IMG/VR virus record: IMGVR_UViG_3300028384_000749
Span: 1 to 22,036 of that record
DNA from: a virus
Strand: one strand, 5' to 3'
Length of the DNA: 22,036 bases
Numbering within the stretch: position 1 is the stretch's first letter; every line of letters starts with the position of its first letter. Positions 16,386 through 22,036 of the stretch are shown here, one piece after another. Position numbers and translations under genes: made by a program. The notes under the pieces are model-generated. The model saw only the letters and a program-made list of their open reading frames with translations, was not told where the DNA came from and made no database searches.

Positions 16386-16664
16386 TTAGACAGCAACCCA
16401 TGCTGTTCCGTTGTAGACAACCAAACCCTCGCTACTATCGCTAAGGGGATCCCAAGGATCTAAGTTGAAACGGACCATACCTTTCACTGGATTGTCTGGG
16501 GGTGTGTCTGTGACTTGAATGGCAGCATCTGCCACTGTTGATATTGATTGTTCTATTCTCTGTAATTCGTCTTGGATGTAACGCCTGACGCCTTCTTCAA
16601 GTTCAGGGAATTGGCGACGTACATACTTAGTGACAACCTGATTGGTTTTGTCATTTACTGCCAT
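16386..16664 (-). CDS. Small virion-associated protein
   Basis: A 92-residue protein. The N-terminal half is helical (KYVRRQFPELEEGVRRYIQDELQRIEQSIS). The C-terminal half holds PPDNPVKGMVRFNLDPWDP and SEGLVVYNGTAWVAV, a short strand-rich motif ('G.vvYNGtaWv') often found in phage tail or fibre proteins that present a small knob. It lies between the nozzle and ejection genes, so a minor structural role is likely. It is 12 bases upstream of the 16373 start. Confidence 0.7.
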   Translation of the reverse strand: MAVNDKTNQVVTKYVRRQFPELEEGVRRYIQDELQRIEQSISTVADAAIQVTDTPPDNPVKGMVRFNLDPWDPLSDSSEGLVVYNGTAWVAV

Positions 16665-16676
16665 AATTGTTACTCT
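16648..16676 (+). promoter_or_regulatory. Possible sigma70-type promoter for the 16700 gene
   Basis: TTGTCA (16648-16653) and TACTCT (16671-16676) are separated by 17 bases and lie 24 bases before the ATG at 16700. The -35 box is a fair match and the -10 box is weak. It overlaps the start of the minus-strand 16386-16664 gene, so the two transcripts would diverge. Supported only by box similarity. Confidence 0.3.
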
Positions 16677-16699
16677 TTTGATGAAAAGGAGATTTGACC

Positions 16700-16954
16700 A
16701 TGAAAACAGTCTTTGCCGTTTTGGTGGCTGTACTTTGGGTATTTAATTCATATGCAGTAGATGAATATAATACTGCTGAAGAAGTACCTGTAAGTGTCTG
16801 TGAAGTTGCAGGTAAGTCAGGCGTAAAAATTAACGTCGCTGGAAAATTTCAAGATAGTTATGTTTACTGGTATTACAATGGTGCCGTTTATCAAATGGGC
16901 ACACACAAAGAGGACGGTATCTTCAGGATTGGGTGTATTAAATACAGCGAATAA
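16700..16954 (+). CDS. Small exported two-cysteine protein
   Basis: An 84-residue protein. ATG at 16700 is taken as the start because AGGAG at 16686-16690 is well placed. The signal peptide is MKTVFAVLVAVLWVFNSYA with likely cleavage before VD. The mature part looks strand-rich (VKINVAGKFQDSYVYWYYNG) and has one cysteine early (VSVCEVAG) and one late (RIGCIKYSE), a likely disulphide pair. It is the only plus-strand gene between the nozzle gene and the 16386-16664 gene, and its stop lies one base from the nozzle stop. No known family is recognised. Confidence 0.8.
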   Translation: MKTVFAVLVAVLWVFNSYAVDEYNTAEEVPVSVCEVAGKSGVKINVAGKFQDSYVYWYYNGAVYQMGTHKEDGIFRIGCIKYSE

Positions 16955-16955
16955 T

Positions 16956-18572
16956 CTACCGTCTTCCAGTAGTAGTAATGTCTAAGTCAAAACCTGACAA
17001 TTCAAAGTCTTTGTTATCAGTTACAGTCATTTTGTAACTTAGATAACGACCTGCTGCCCTACTATCGATCTTGTGATCAGTAGCGATGTCAAAGGTGACT
17101 GTGTCTGCGTAGGTTGGTGTTGATCGTGGTATATCGGATGCACCAAAGTTAAATGATAGCGTCGTATCGATTGTATTCTTTGTGTCTGCTTGAGGGTAAA
17201 GCCTAGTAACGACCATATAGTTCGTTACGGCAGACCCTGCTTCATCGAGATCAAGACCAATGCGTTCCAAGAATGGAGCCTTTGTCGCTTCAGTGTCTAA
17301 CTGGAAACTAAGTTTACCTTCATCGGCCAAATCGACACCATATAGTTTGTCTGACGAGATGCTGTCTGAGGAGTTATCCTCACCAACCATCAGATTGTGT
17401 CGGTCATAGTTATCTTCCTGATCGTAGAAACTCCCGCCAACAAGTGCATATGTAAGACTTCCAGCATTTGCATATGTGCTTACTGAATTTACGTTTGCAG
17501 TCGTTCCAGAAGAAACATTCGGTAAGTCCATAAATGACCAAGTGTTATTTCTGTAATTGTATACGGCTGCACGATTACAGCGTGTGGCATTAGAAAATGC
17601 GACGTATTCGTCACCACTTTGGTAGCAGAAGTAAATTTCGTTTAATGCTTCGTTGTGAGAAACGAAACAACGATCTGCGTTCTGGGTGTTTAAGCCTGCA
17701 TAGATAAAGTTCTTCACTCGCTCATCACAGATGGATTTTTTAGATGTTCCATCGTGAACATAAATGTCCTGAGGTCCAAAGACGAAATGCTTACTTTCTA
17801 CCTCAACAACACAATTTTGATTAATAAGACCAGCATCAGTGAACAACTTGCGGAAGTTAAATACAAACGTGCCACCTACAAATTCCATCTGCCATACTTG
17901 GTCAGATGAGTAGATTATGAAGTTTGAGCCTAATGTAGCACCATCGATGATGGCCGTTTTCATCTGAACAAGATCATTAAATCCTGCAGATTTCGTAGTG
18001 TCTGTTTCATCCCAACTATCTGGGTAGTTGTTTGCAGACACAATATTTGAGAAACGGACACGGTTTGGAAAACTTGTGGTGTTCTCAGTTAAGTTTAAAG
18101 CGATCAATTGGTCGCCATATGACCGTAAAGAAGCGCATTTCCATGTGCTATCCCAGTTAGGCAAGTCAGCAAAGTTACTGCCAGATGGTCCTCTGTATAC
18201 TGGGACCCTGTCCTCACGATTGATGTACGTCAGATCAGCAAGTGTAGTTCCTGTAAAGGGTCGGGGGTCACTTGAGCCAGTTATGGAACCAGAACGGTCT
18301 GTAACTGTACCACTAGCGTATTCTTTGATTGCCCAGTCATCTGAGACCATGACGACTTTGTCATAGCCAGTTGCTGGGGTAATGCCAAAAGCAAACCTTG
18401 GGCTAAATCCTAGGCTATCTTTGACAGAACGAAAGATTGGTGAACGGCTTACCCTTCCCTCATCAAACCGTACATTGATGCCAGCAGAGTAAGCGTTGAG
18501 TGGAATGTTGTATGGCGAGACATCGGAAAGAACCCCAATGGCTCCGAGGTCACGGATAGATAATGTGGGCAT
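16956..18572 (-). CDS. Tail nozzle / DNA stabilisation protein
   Basis: A 538-residue protein resembling the tail nozzle of SU10-like and P22 gp10-like podoviruses, which closes the tail channel beneath the adaptor. The N-terminus (LGAIGVLSDVSPYNIPLNAYSAG onward) includes the recognisable VNVRFDEGRVSR-type segment seen here as INVRFDEGRVSRSP. Repeated strand-rich blades follow: FIIYSSDQVWQMEF, FVFGPQDIYVHDG, EIYFCYQSGDEY and AAVYNYRNNTWSFMDLP, suggesting a beta-propeller-like fold. Length fits the family. The gene starts 17 bases after the collar fibre stop. Confidence 0.85.
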   Translation of the reverse strand: MPTLSIRDLGAIGVLSDVSPYNIPLNAYSAGINVRFDEGRVSRSPIFRSVKDSLGFSPRFAFGITPATGYDKVVMVSDDWAIKEYASGTVTDRSGSITGSSDPRPFTGTTLADLTYINREDRVPVYRGPSGSNFADLPNWDSTWKCASLRSYGDQLIALNLTENTTSFPNRVRFSNIVSANNYPDSWDETDTTKSAGFNDLVQMKTAIIDGATLGSNFIIYSSDQVWQMEFVGGTFVFNFRKLFTDAGLINQNCVVEVESKHFVFGPQDIYVHDGTSKKSICDERVKNFIYAGLNTQNADRCFVSHNEALNEIYFCYQSGDEYVAFSNATRCNRAAVYNYRNNTWSFMDLPNVSSGTTANVNSVSTYANAGSLTYALVGGSFYDQEDNYDRHNLMVGEDNSSDSISSDKLYGVDLADEGKLSFQLDTEATKAPFLERIGLDLDEAGSAVTNYMVVTRLYPQADTKNTIDTTLSFNFGASDIPRSTPTYADTVTFDIATDHKIDSRAAGRYLSYKMTVTDNKDFELSGFDLDITTTGRR

Positions 18573-18589
18573 ATCCGTACTCCGTAGTA

Positions 18590-19564
18590 TTATTGCTTGA
18601 TTATGTAATTGAGGATAATGGTCGGCTGGACGTTATTGTGTGCAGTGTCGCTACCAGTATCATTGAGAGTACCAGTTACACTGAATAGGCCGTCATTATT
18701 TGGGTTATGGGATGTTGTAGATGAGACCACAAGTGCTGCAGGGGTAGTCCCGGTATAGCCACCTGTAGTTGATACAGTATTGACCCCTAGGCCACCTGAG
18801 TGTGAGTGAGAAGCCAATTCTGCTTCAGTAAGTGTATGGGTCTCTGAACCACCAGTTGCACCCAGCGTATCACCGTTAAGACCACCAGATTGGTTGGTAA
18901 GACGGTTCGCTGAACTACCACCCATATCATCCTGACCAGCAATCACGCGACCACGCAAGTCCGGTAGGTTAAATGTGGTTGATCCATCGCCAGAACCGTA
19001 TGTGGTTCCAATAGCGGTGAACAACGATGAATATGTTGTTCTTGAAACTGCCTGACCGTAGCAAAGCAGCCATCCAGATGGTGCAGTCGATCCTGCAAAT
19101 GGCATCATCATGCCTGATGCTAGTTCAAGTACGCCTGAAGCAATCTTGTCGCTAGTGATAGCACCATCAGCGACCTTGGCTGTTGTGATTGCATCATCGA
19201 CAATGTTTGCTGTGTCTACGATTGTATCTGCTAGAGATGAAGCCGTGACAACATCTGCCCTGAGGGTCATGTTTGCGTCTACATATGTTTGTAGGTCCGT
19301 CATTGCGACTTGAACCATGGTACCATCATCATTCACGACCATTCGGTCTGCATCCACTAATGAGGTGCTTGTGGCTGCTGTATCACCATCCATCACTGAT
19401 AGTTCCGTGTGGGTCGCATTGACTGCGCCAGTGATACTTGGGAAAGACGCTTTGATTGTGGATTTGATAAGACGCAAGTGGTCGTCGGTTGAACTTAGAG
19501 CGTCTGTAGCCACCGGATTGGCAGCATTTAGGCTGTCTATGTATGTGCCAGATTCTAGTGCCAT
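18590..19564 (-). CDS. Tail fibre protein with phage tail collar domain
   Basis: A 324-residue protein. The N-terminal ~60 residues (SLNAANPVATDALSSTDDHLRLIKSTIK) and a HTELSVMDGDTA unit are typical of marine phage fibres. Residues about 150-215 form a phage tail collar domain: MPFAGSTAPSGWLLCYGQ, YSSLFTAIGTTYGSGDG, STTFNLPDLRGRVIAGQDD. The C-terminus ends with HTLTEAELASHSHS and VQPTIILNYIIK, also standard for the family. Such proteins form short fibres or the tip of fibres that touch the receptor. AAGGAAA upstream supports the start. Confidence 0.9.
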   Translation of the reverse strand: MALESGTYIDSLNAANPVATDALSSTDDHLRLIKSTIKASFPSITGAVNATHTELSVMDGDTAATSTSLVDADRMVVNDDGTMVQVAMTDLQTYVDANMTLRADVVTASSLADTIVDTANIVDDAITTAKVADGAITSDKIASGVLELASGMMMPFAGSTAPSGWLLCYGQAVSRTTYSSLFTAIGTTYGSGDGSTTFNLPDLRGRVIAGQDDMGGSSANRLTNQSGGLNGDTLGATGGSETHTLTEAELASHSHSGGLGVNTVSTTGGYTGTTPAALVVSSTTSHNPNNDGLFSVTGTLNDTGSDTAHNNVQPTIILNYIIKQ

Positions 19565-19612
19565 TCTGTGGGTTTCCTTATGTTTCGTGGGTGGGTCTCT
19601 GCTGTTAAAAGG

Positions 19613-19762
19613 CTAACAACAACAACAACACGACCAACCTTTAGCGGTATTTTGAAATCGATGAGATTTTGCACCTACTGCCCTGTCAAATGCTCGAGCA
19701 TGGTACCAAAATTCTGAGTGATATGTGCTAAGTGCTTGTAATCTAACGATACTGATGGTCAA
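19613..19762 (-). CDS. Possible small protein ending in five cysteines
   Basis: An open frame on the minus strand ending at the TAG 19615-19613. It has no ATG. TTG at 19762 would give 49 residues, and the frame stays open up to a TAA at 19867. The product is protein-like (LQALSTYHSEFWYHARAFDR, then KSHRFQNTAKGWS) and ends in CCCCC. The five Cys codons are a TGT repeat seen as AACAACAAC on the plus strand. No good ribosome binding site is visible. It may be a small gene with an unusual start, a decayed gene, or chance. It lies just upstream of the collar fibre gene. Confidence 0.35.
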   Translation of the reverse strand: MTISIVRLQALSTYHSEFWYHARAFDRAVGAKSHRFQNTAKGWSCCCCC

Positions 19763-19781
19763 GCGATGAGCGATCGCTTGA
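19759..19781. repeat. Dyad TCAAGCGAT / ATCGCTTGA, operator-like
   Basis: A perfect 9-bp inverted repeat with a 5-base spacer (GAGCG) lies between the collar fibre gene and the plus-strand gene at 19871. It overlaps the candidate TTG start at 19762. The short spacer and the position between diverging transcripts fit a repressor-binding dyad, or alternatively an RNA hairpin. No T-run follows on either strand. Confidence 0.4.
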
Positions 19782-19799
19782 TGTGAAGACACACCATCT

Positions 19800-19815
19800 A
19801 GGACATTAGGACATT
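19800..19815. repeat. Tandem 8-base repeat AGGACATT x2
   Basis: Two exact, adjacent copies of AGGACATT (19800-19807, 19808-19815) lie upstream of the exported-protein gene at 19871. The second copy supplies a weak -35-like AGGACA placed 17 bases before TAGGAT (19831-19836), so the element may be part of a promoter or a binding site. Confidence 0.45.
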
Positions 19816-19870
19816 TCTGAAATTTATTGGTAGGATGTAAGGGATTTTCAATGCAAATCGGGACTTAATC

Positions 19871-20161
19871 ATGCGTCTACTTATCGCCACCTTCGTAACC
19901 TTATTCACTCTCAGTTCATCAGTTACTTTTGCATACGACGAAATGAAACAAGATAGAGTACCAATCGAGCAATGTTTTAAGGCTTTCGAGAGGGGCAAGG
20001 TGATTTACGAATTTGATGACGCAATCAGACTCGAAACTTTCATAGTCTCAGCCAGTAAACTTTACTTGTGGGTTTTAAACAAATATGAACTTTCTAACAC
20101 TAAGAGATCAACTCAATTCTGTAATGTATTTGTGTCAGAGAAGTTCAATGATGTTCACTAA
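19871..20161 (+). CDS. Small exported two-cysteine protein
   Basis: A 96-residue protein with a clear signal peptide (MRLLIATFVTLFTLSSSVTFA, cut before YD). The mature part has two cysteines (IEQCFKAF and STQFCNVF), consistent with one periplasmic disulphide. A GGGA seven bases before the ATG could serve as ribosome binding site. A five-codon reading frame (MQIGT, 19851-19868) with a good AAGGG upstream ends two bases before this start and might couple translation. The gene is flanked on both sides by tandem 8-base repeats. It is another isolated plus-strand gene. No known family is recognised. Confidence 0.78.
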   Translation: MRLLIATFVTLFTLSSSVTFAYDEMKQDRVPIEQCFKAFERGKVIYEFDDAIRLETFIVSASKLYLWVLNKYELSNTKRSTQFCNVFVSEKFNDVH

Positions 20162-20176
20162 GGTCCTTAGGTCCTT
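20161..20176. repeat. Tandem 8-base repeat AGGTCCTT x2
   Basis: Two exact adjacent copies of AGGTCCTT begin at the last base of the stop codon of the 19871 gene. Each unit is itself nearly palindromic. The pattern AGGNCNTT doubled is shared with the repeat at 19800-19815 on the other side of the gene. Role unknown. Confidence 0.45.
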
Positions 20177-20278
20177 CGTAAGGTATTAAGTAGAAGACGT
20201 AGTTGTAACCTTAGTAACTATAGTCCCTCGTAAGTGTCTGGTCTTGAAACCTTGGGTTTCTGCGGTTTCTAGCGATAC

Positions 20279-20307
20279 TTGATATTAGTGTCAGAAGATC
20301 GTATATT
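20279..20307 (+). promoter_or_regulatory. Predicted sigma70-like promoter
   Basis: TTGATA (20279-20284), a 17-base spacer and TATATT (20302-20307): each box differs from consensus at one or two bases and the spacing is optimal. It points rightwards into the hairpin at 20380 and then antisense to the 20450-20671 gene, so no plus-strand protein gene is served. It could drive a short RNA. Confidence 0.5.
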
Positions 20308-20340
20308 TTGTGTAGAAGATGTGACGTTCCGTGCAATCGG

Positions 20341-20368
20341 TTAACAGCATCTCTGATACACTTATATA
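20341..20368 (+). promoter_or_regulatory. Second promoter-like sequence
   Basis: TTAACA (20341-20346) and TATATA (20363-20368) are separated by 16 bases. Transcription would start around 20375, only a few bases before the hairpin at 20380. It faces the same way as the box pair at 20279. Because TATATA is palindromic, the same box could also act leftwards for late genes, though no good leftward -35 box is seen. Confidence 0.35.
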
Positions 20369-20379
20369 GTATCTAAAGT

Positions 20380-20425
20380 CTTAAGGGTCATACACCCCAA
20401 ACTTGTTGGGGAGGTGGCCCTTAAG
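20380..20425. other. Long two-part hairpin (candidate structured RNA or terminator)
   Basis: The outer stem is 11 bp: CTTAAGGGTCA (20380-20390) with TGGCCCTTAAG (20415-20425), including one G·T pair. The inner stem is 6 bp: CCCCAA (20395-20400) with TTGGGG (20406-20411), loop ACTTG. Almost the same fold forms on either strand. There is no strong T-run on either side, so a classical intrinsic terminator is doubtful. It lies between the convergent ends of the 19871 gene and the 20450-20671 gene. Confidence 0.6.
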
Positions 20426-20449
20426 CATTTCTAGACACAATTAGACCCA

Positions 20450-20671
20450 CTATTTCTCATTTATGGGTAGAAGAACGTGCTCAATCATCTCATAGCAACC
20501 AATGATTTCAGCATCAGTAACTGCTAGAGCAATGCCGTTGTGTCTTCGTAATGCTTTCTCTAAGCCGTGATTAAGTATTTGGGCACCATGATCTGTGATG
20601 GTGTCAAGTTTGTCAGCAAGCACCTTTTGGGCTTTTTTAGACAGTAGTTCTCTTTGGTATTGGTCAATCAT
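20450..20671 (-). CDS. Hypothetical small helical protein
   Basis: A 73-residue protein (MIDQYQRELLSKKAQKVLAD onward). It looks fully helical, with a basic N-terminal half and a more hydrophobic end (EIIGCYEMIEHVLLPINEK). No signal peptide, membrane segment or known motif is seen. Only a weak AGAAGT precedes the ATG. It sits between the nucleotide metabolism genes and the structural module. No function is proposed. Confidence 0.6.
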   Translation of the reverse strand: MIDQYQRELLSKKAQKVLADKLDTITDHGAQILNHGLEKALRRHNGIALAVTDAEIIGCYEMIEHVLLPINEK

Positions 20672-20783
20672 AGTACACTTCTAACATGAATAAGGCCCAC
20701 ACCACCACTCCAGATGCATAAATAGGAGGGATATGGTGATGTGAGCCGACTTACAGAGGATCTTGTTTAAGTCTACTATGCGA

Positions 20784-20875
20784 CACCTAAAAGGATATGT
20801 AAAGTATTCCAGAGATTACTACTGAAACGACCATTAGGGGGATGAAATGGTTACGCTTCTTTATCCTTTTAGGTG
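20784..20875. repeat. 14-bp perfect inverted repeat with 64-base spacer
   Basis: CACCTAAAAGGATA (20784-20797) and TATCCTTTTAGGTG (20862-20875) are exact reverse complements. Both arms lie within, or just past the end of, the small membrane protein gene 20787-20915, and the left arm contains its stop codon. In the minus-strand RNA this would form a long-range stem enclosing the segment that encodes the membrane helix. Confidence 0.6.
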
Positions 20876-20915
20876 CCACAATTCCGTTTGTAAGATGCGG
20901 GAAATAAGTTTCCAT
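20787..20915 (-). CDS. Small single-pass membrane protein
   Basis: A 42-residue protein beginning METYFPHLTNGIVAPKRIKK. The ATG at 20915 is preceded by GAGGAG at normal distance, a strong initiation site. A basic patch (KRIKKRNH) precedes a hydrophobic helix at the C-terminus (IPLMVVSVVISGILYISF), so it should sit in the inner membrane with the N-terminus inside by the positive-inside rule. Size and shape fit small holin-like or lysis accessory proteins, but many small phage membrane proteins look like this, so function is open. It lies downstream of the thyX terminator. Confidence 0.6.
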   Translation of the reverse strand: METYFPHLTNGIVAPKRIKKRNHFIPLMVVSVVISGILYISF

Positions 20916-20953
20916 TCTTTGTCTCCTCAACATGATCTAGTCCAATCCTTTAG

Positions 20954-20990
20954 AAAAAAAAGGCCACGCCAGTTAAGACCAGCGTGACCT
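20954..20990 (-). terminator. Intrinsic terminator after thyX
   Basis: Read on the minus strand, GGTCACGC pairs with GCGTGGCC (8 bp with one U·G pair), separated by a 12-base loop, and is followed directly by eight T's. It begins about five bases after the thyX stop. It should end the ribonucleotide reductase-thyX transcript and separate it from the structural module. Confidence 0.88.
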
Positions 20991-20994
20991 ATGA

Positions 20995-21633
20995 TTATTG
21001 TGTGTCTGTTAATGCAGCCCATGACACTGGGAATTGCTCTTGGCAATGAAAGCCAATGTCACTGGCGACTGCATTTGTTTCTAGTTGTGAGTGAGGGTCT
21101 ATCCTCTGTCTGAAGACACGAGAGAAGGCGTGAAGTGAGCCTGACCAGTACCATTCAGTCATCATTGATTGGGGTAGTATTGACCGTGCTTGTTCTGGTG
21201 CGACACCATCCTCGATGAGTTGTTGGTAGTTGCGTGAGGCTACATCATGGACTTCTTCCATCAGACGCAGTGCTTTTACCTGCTGCTCATCACCTAAAAT
21301 TTCACCAGATCCTTGCTTACTATTAGTAGGCTTGCTGCGTAAGACAGAAGTGTAGTCAAACTCAGGTTCATCACTGACGTACCTTCGTGACACTTCGTTC
21401 CACACCAGACCAACCTGATGCTTCACCAGTTGCCTAGCGACAAACAGTGGCGCAGAGATGCGGAACTGCAGAAAACAATGGGCAAAGGGTGTCCAATGCC
21501 CATGTTTAGCGAGGTAGTTGATAAGACGCTCATCACGCTCATCGAACTCCTTACTGTGTTTTGCGTAAGACACTCGTGCTGCGTTCACGACGGTTAAGTC
21601 AGAACCTAGTGTGTCGATTAGTTCAACTTGCAT
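20995..21633 (-). CDS. thyX: FAD-dependent thymidylate synthase ThyX
   Basis: A 212-residue enzyme that makes dTMP from dUMP using methylene-tetrahydrofolate, FAD and NADPH. The N-terminus (TVVNAARVSYAKHSKEFDERDERLINYLAKHGHWTPFAH) is typical. The ThyX signature appears as ARQLVKHQVGLVWNEVSRRYV (about residues 66-86), a variant of the RHRX7S motif in which the first positions read KHQ; this form occurs in phage ThyX proteins. The C-terminal part (ILPQSMMTEWYWSGSLHAFSRVFRQR with Arg/Gln-rich end) matches the substrate-binding helix. It follows the ribonucleotide reductase stop by 13 bases and is closed by a strong terminator, so the two genes form one nucleotide-synthesis transcript. Confidence 0.93.
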   Translation of the reverse strand: MQVELIDTLGSDLTVVNAARVSYAKHSKEFDERDERLINYLAKHGHWTPFAHCFLQFRISAPLFVARQLVKHQVGLVWNEVSRRYVSDEPEFDYTSVLRSKPTNSKQGSGEILGDEQQVKALRLMEEVHDVASRNYQQLIEDGVAPEQARSILPQSMMTEWYWSGSLHAFSRVFRQRIDPHSQLETNAVASDIGFHCQEQFPVSWAALTDTQ

Positions 21634-21646
21634 CTTTTGTCATCCA

Positions 21647-22036
21647 TTAGCCACACTCCTTCTGTCCTGTTTCAGGGTCGATGAAGCAAGCCTCAGCCTT
21701 TGGTTCGTCGTTATCATTGACTTCGTTGAGTATCCCAAAGCGTTTACCTGCAGCACGGAAGGTTGTGATGCCTTTACAGCCACCTTTCCAAGCCTTGTAG
21801 TAGAGTTGTTTGAACTCATCGTAAGTGACTTCCTCACCTACGTTACAAGTCTTAGAGACAGCACTATCAACGTATTTAGAGACCATGATCAGTACATTGA
21901 CGTGCTCATCTGCCGTGATCTCGTTTGCTGTCCGTCCTGCGACACCCTGACGGTATGCGTAATCTTCAACACGCTCGACCTGATGACCATCAAAACTGGC
22001 GACTGTTCGGTCATAAAAATGACTGAACGGTGGCTC
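21647..22036 (-). CDS. Ribonucleotide reductase, class II-like, C-terminal part (partial)
   Basis: The last 129 residues of a gene that continues beyond the right edge. The visible part reads EPPFSHFYDRTVASFDG at the window edge, then AYGVAGRTANEITADEHVNVL and SKYVDSAVSKTCNVG, then YKAWKGGCKGITTFRAAGKRFG, which matches the C-terminal end of adenosylcobalamin-dependent (NrdJ-type) reductases. The enzyme reduces ribonucleotides to deoxyribonucleotides for phage DNA synthesis. It ends in ACFIDPETGQKECG, with two cysteines 11 residues apart that may be the redox pair re-reducing the active site. The C-terminus is short for the class. Class is inferred, since the active-site region is outside the window. 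Confidence 0.82.
   Translation of the reverse strand, partial: EPPFSHFYDRTVASFDGHQVERVEDYAYRQGVAGRTANEITADEHVNVLIMVSKYVDSAVSKTCNVGEEVTYDEFKQLYYKAWKGGCKGITTFRAAGKRFGILNEVNDNDEPKAEACFIDPETGQKECG

Larger units (their letters stand above)
20162..20449. other. 288-base intergenic region with promoter-like boxes and a long hairpin
   Basis: No convincing gene is seen on either strand. The left end carries the AGGTCCTT repeat. The centre carries plus-strand promoter-like sequences (20279-20307 and 20341-20368). The right part carries a long two-part hairpin (20380-20425). Three AGAAGA-containing words (about 20193, 20293, 20314) recur with no obvious spacing. The longest reading frames are short (15-19 codons) and lack ribosome binding sites. 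Confidence 0.5.

Noticed and set aside
20381-20429. 15-codon minus-strand frame (MLKGHLPNK...) across the long hairpin
   Set aside because: No ribosome binding site and fully explained by the hairpin; too short to support.
20842-20907. Plus-strand 21-residue hydrophobic peptide beginning MKWLRFF
   Set aside because: The G-run touches the ATG, leaving no spacing for a ribosome binding site, and it lies antisense to the better supported minus-strand gene.
20847-20987. Plus-strand 46-residue frame with AGGGGG upstream
   Set aside because: It runs through the thyX terminator and is antisense to the small membrane protein gene, and its product has no protein-like pattern.

Overview
The window is part of the genome of a tailed double-stranded DNA phage with a podovirus-like virion. 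The evidence is an almost unbroken minus-strand run of virion genes: terminase small and large subunits, portal, scaffold, a capsid of the SU10/DUF5309 type, a head-tail adaptor, a tail nozzle, tail fibres, and ejection proteins that include a transglycosylase. At the right edge lie ThyX and a ribonucleotide reductase, which phages use to make deoxynucleotides. This gene mix, the moderate GC content and the fibre repeats suggest a marine bacteriophage, perhaps near HMO-2011-like phages or cobaviruses; that placement is inference. No integrase, tRNA gene or CRISPR array was seen.

Layout from right to left, the direction of most transcription: class II-like ribonucleotide reductase C-terminus (partial) and thyX, closed by a clear terminator (20954-20990); an intergenic zone (about 19565-20950) with two tiny minus-strand ORFs, one hypothetical gene, one plus-strand exported protein, a long hairpin, promoter-like boxes and dyads; a tail and ejection block (collar fibre, nozzle, small protein, two internal virion proteins flanking a transglycosylase); the DNA packaging block (terS, terL, portal); a small protein, scaffold and major capsid protein; three small proteins, two of them very basic; the adaptor; and a large repetitive tail fibre. 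Many minus-strand junctions overlap by a few bases or are separated by a few bases.

Two features stand out. First, the major capsid gene is interrupted by a 519-nt group I intron (minus strand, 5595 to 5077). P1, P3, P4, P7, P7.2, P8, P9, P9.1, P9.2 and P10 can be drawn by eye. Splicing restores exactly the residues expected for the capsid family. The open reading frame in the intron's P8 loop is not a homing endonuclease. It is a 93-residue protein with a signal peptide and four cysteines.

Second, five single genes on the plus strand (3020, 4208, 7283, 16700, 19871) sit one at a time between minus-strand virion genes or next to them. Every one encodes a short protein with an N-terminal signal peptide or membrane anchor, and four of the five have exactly two cysteines. 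With the intron-encoded protein this makes six small exported proteins. They look like a dispersed set of envelope-targeted accessory genes, possibly for superinfection exclusion or for altering the host envelope. Their function is unknown and this reading is inference.
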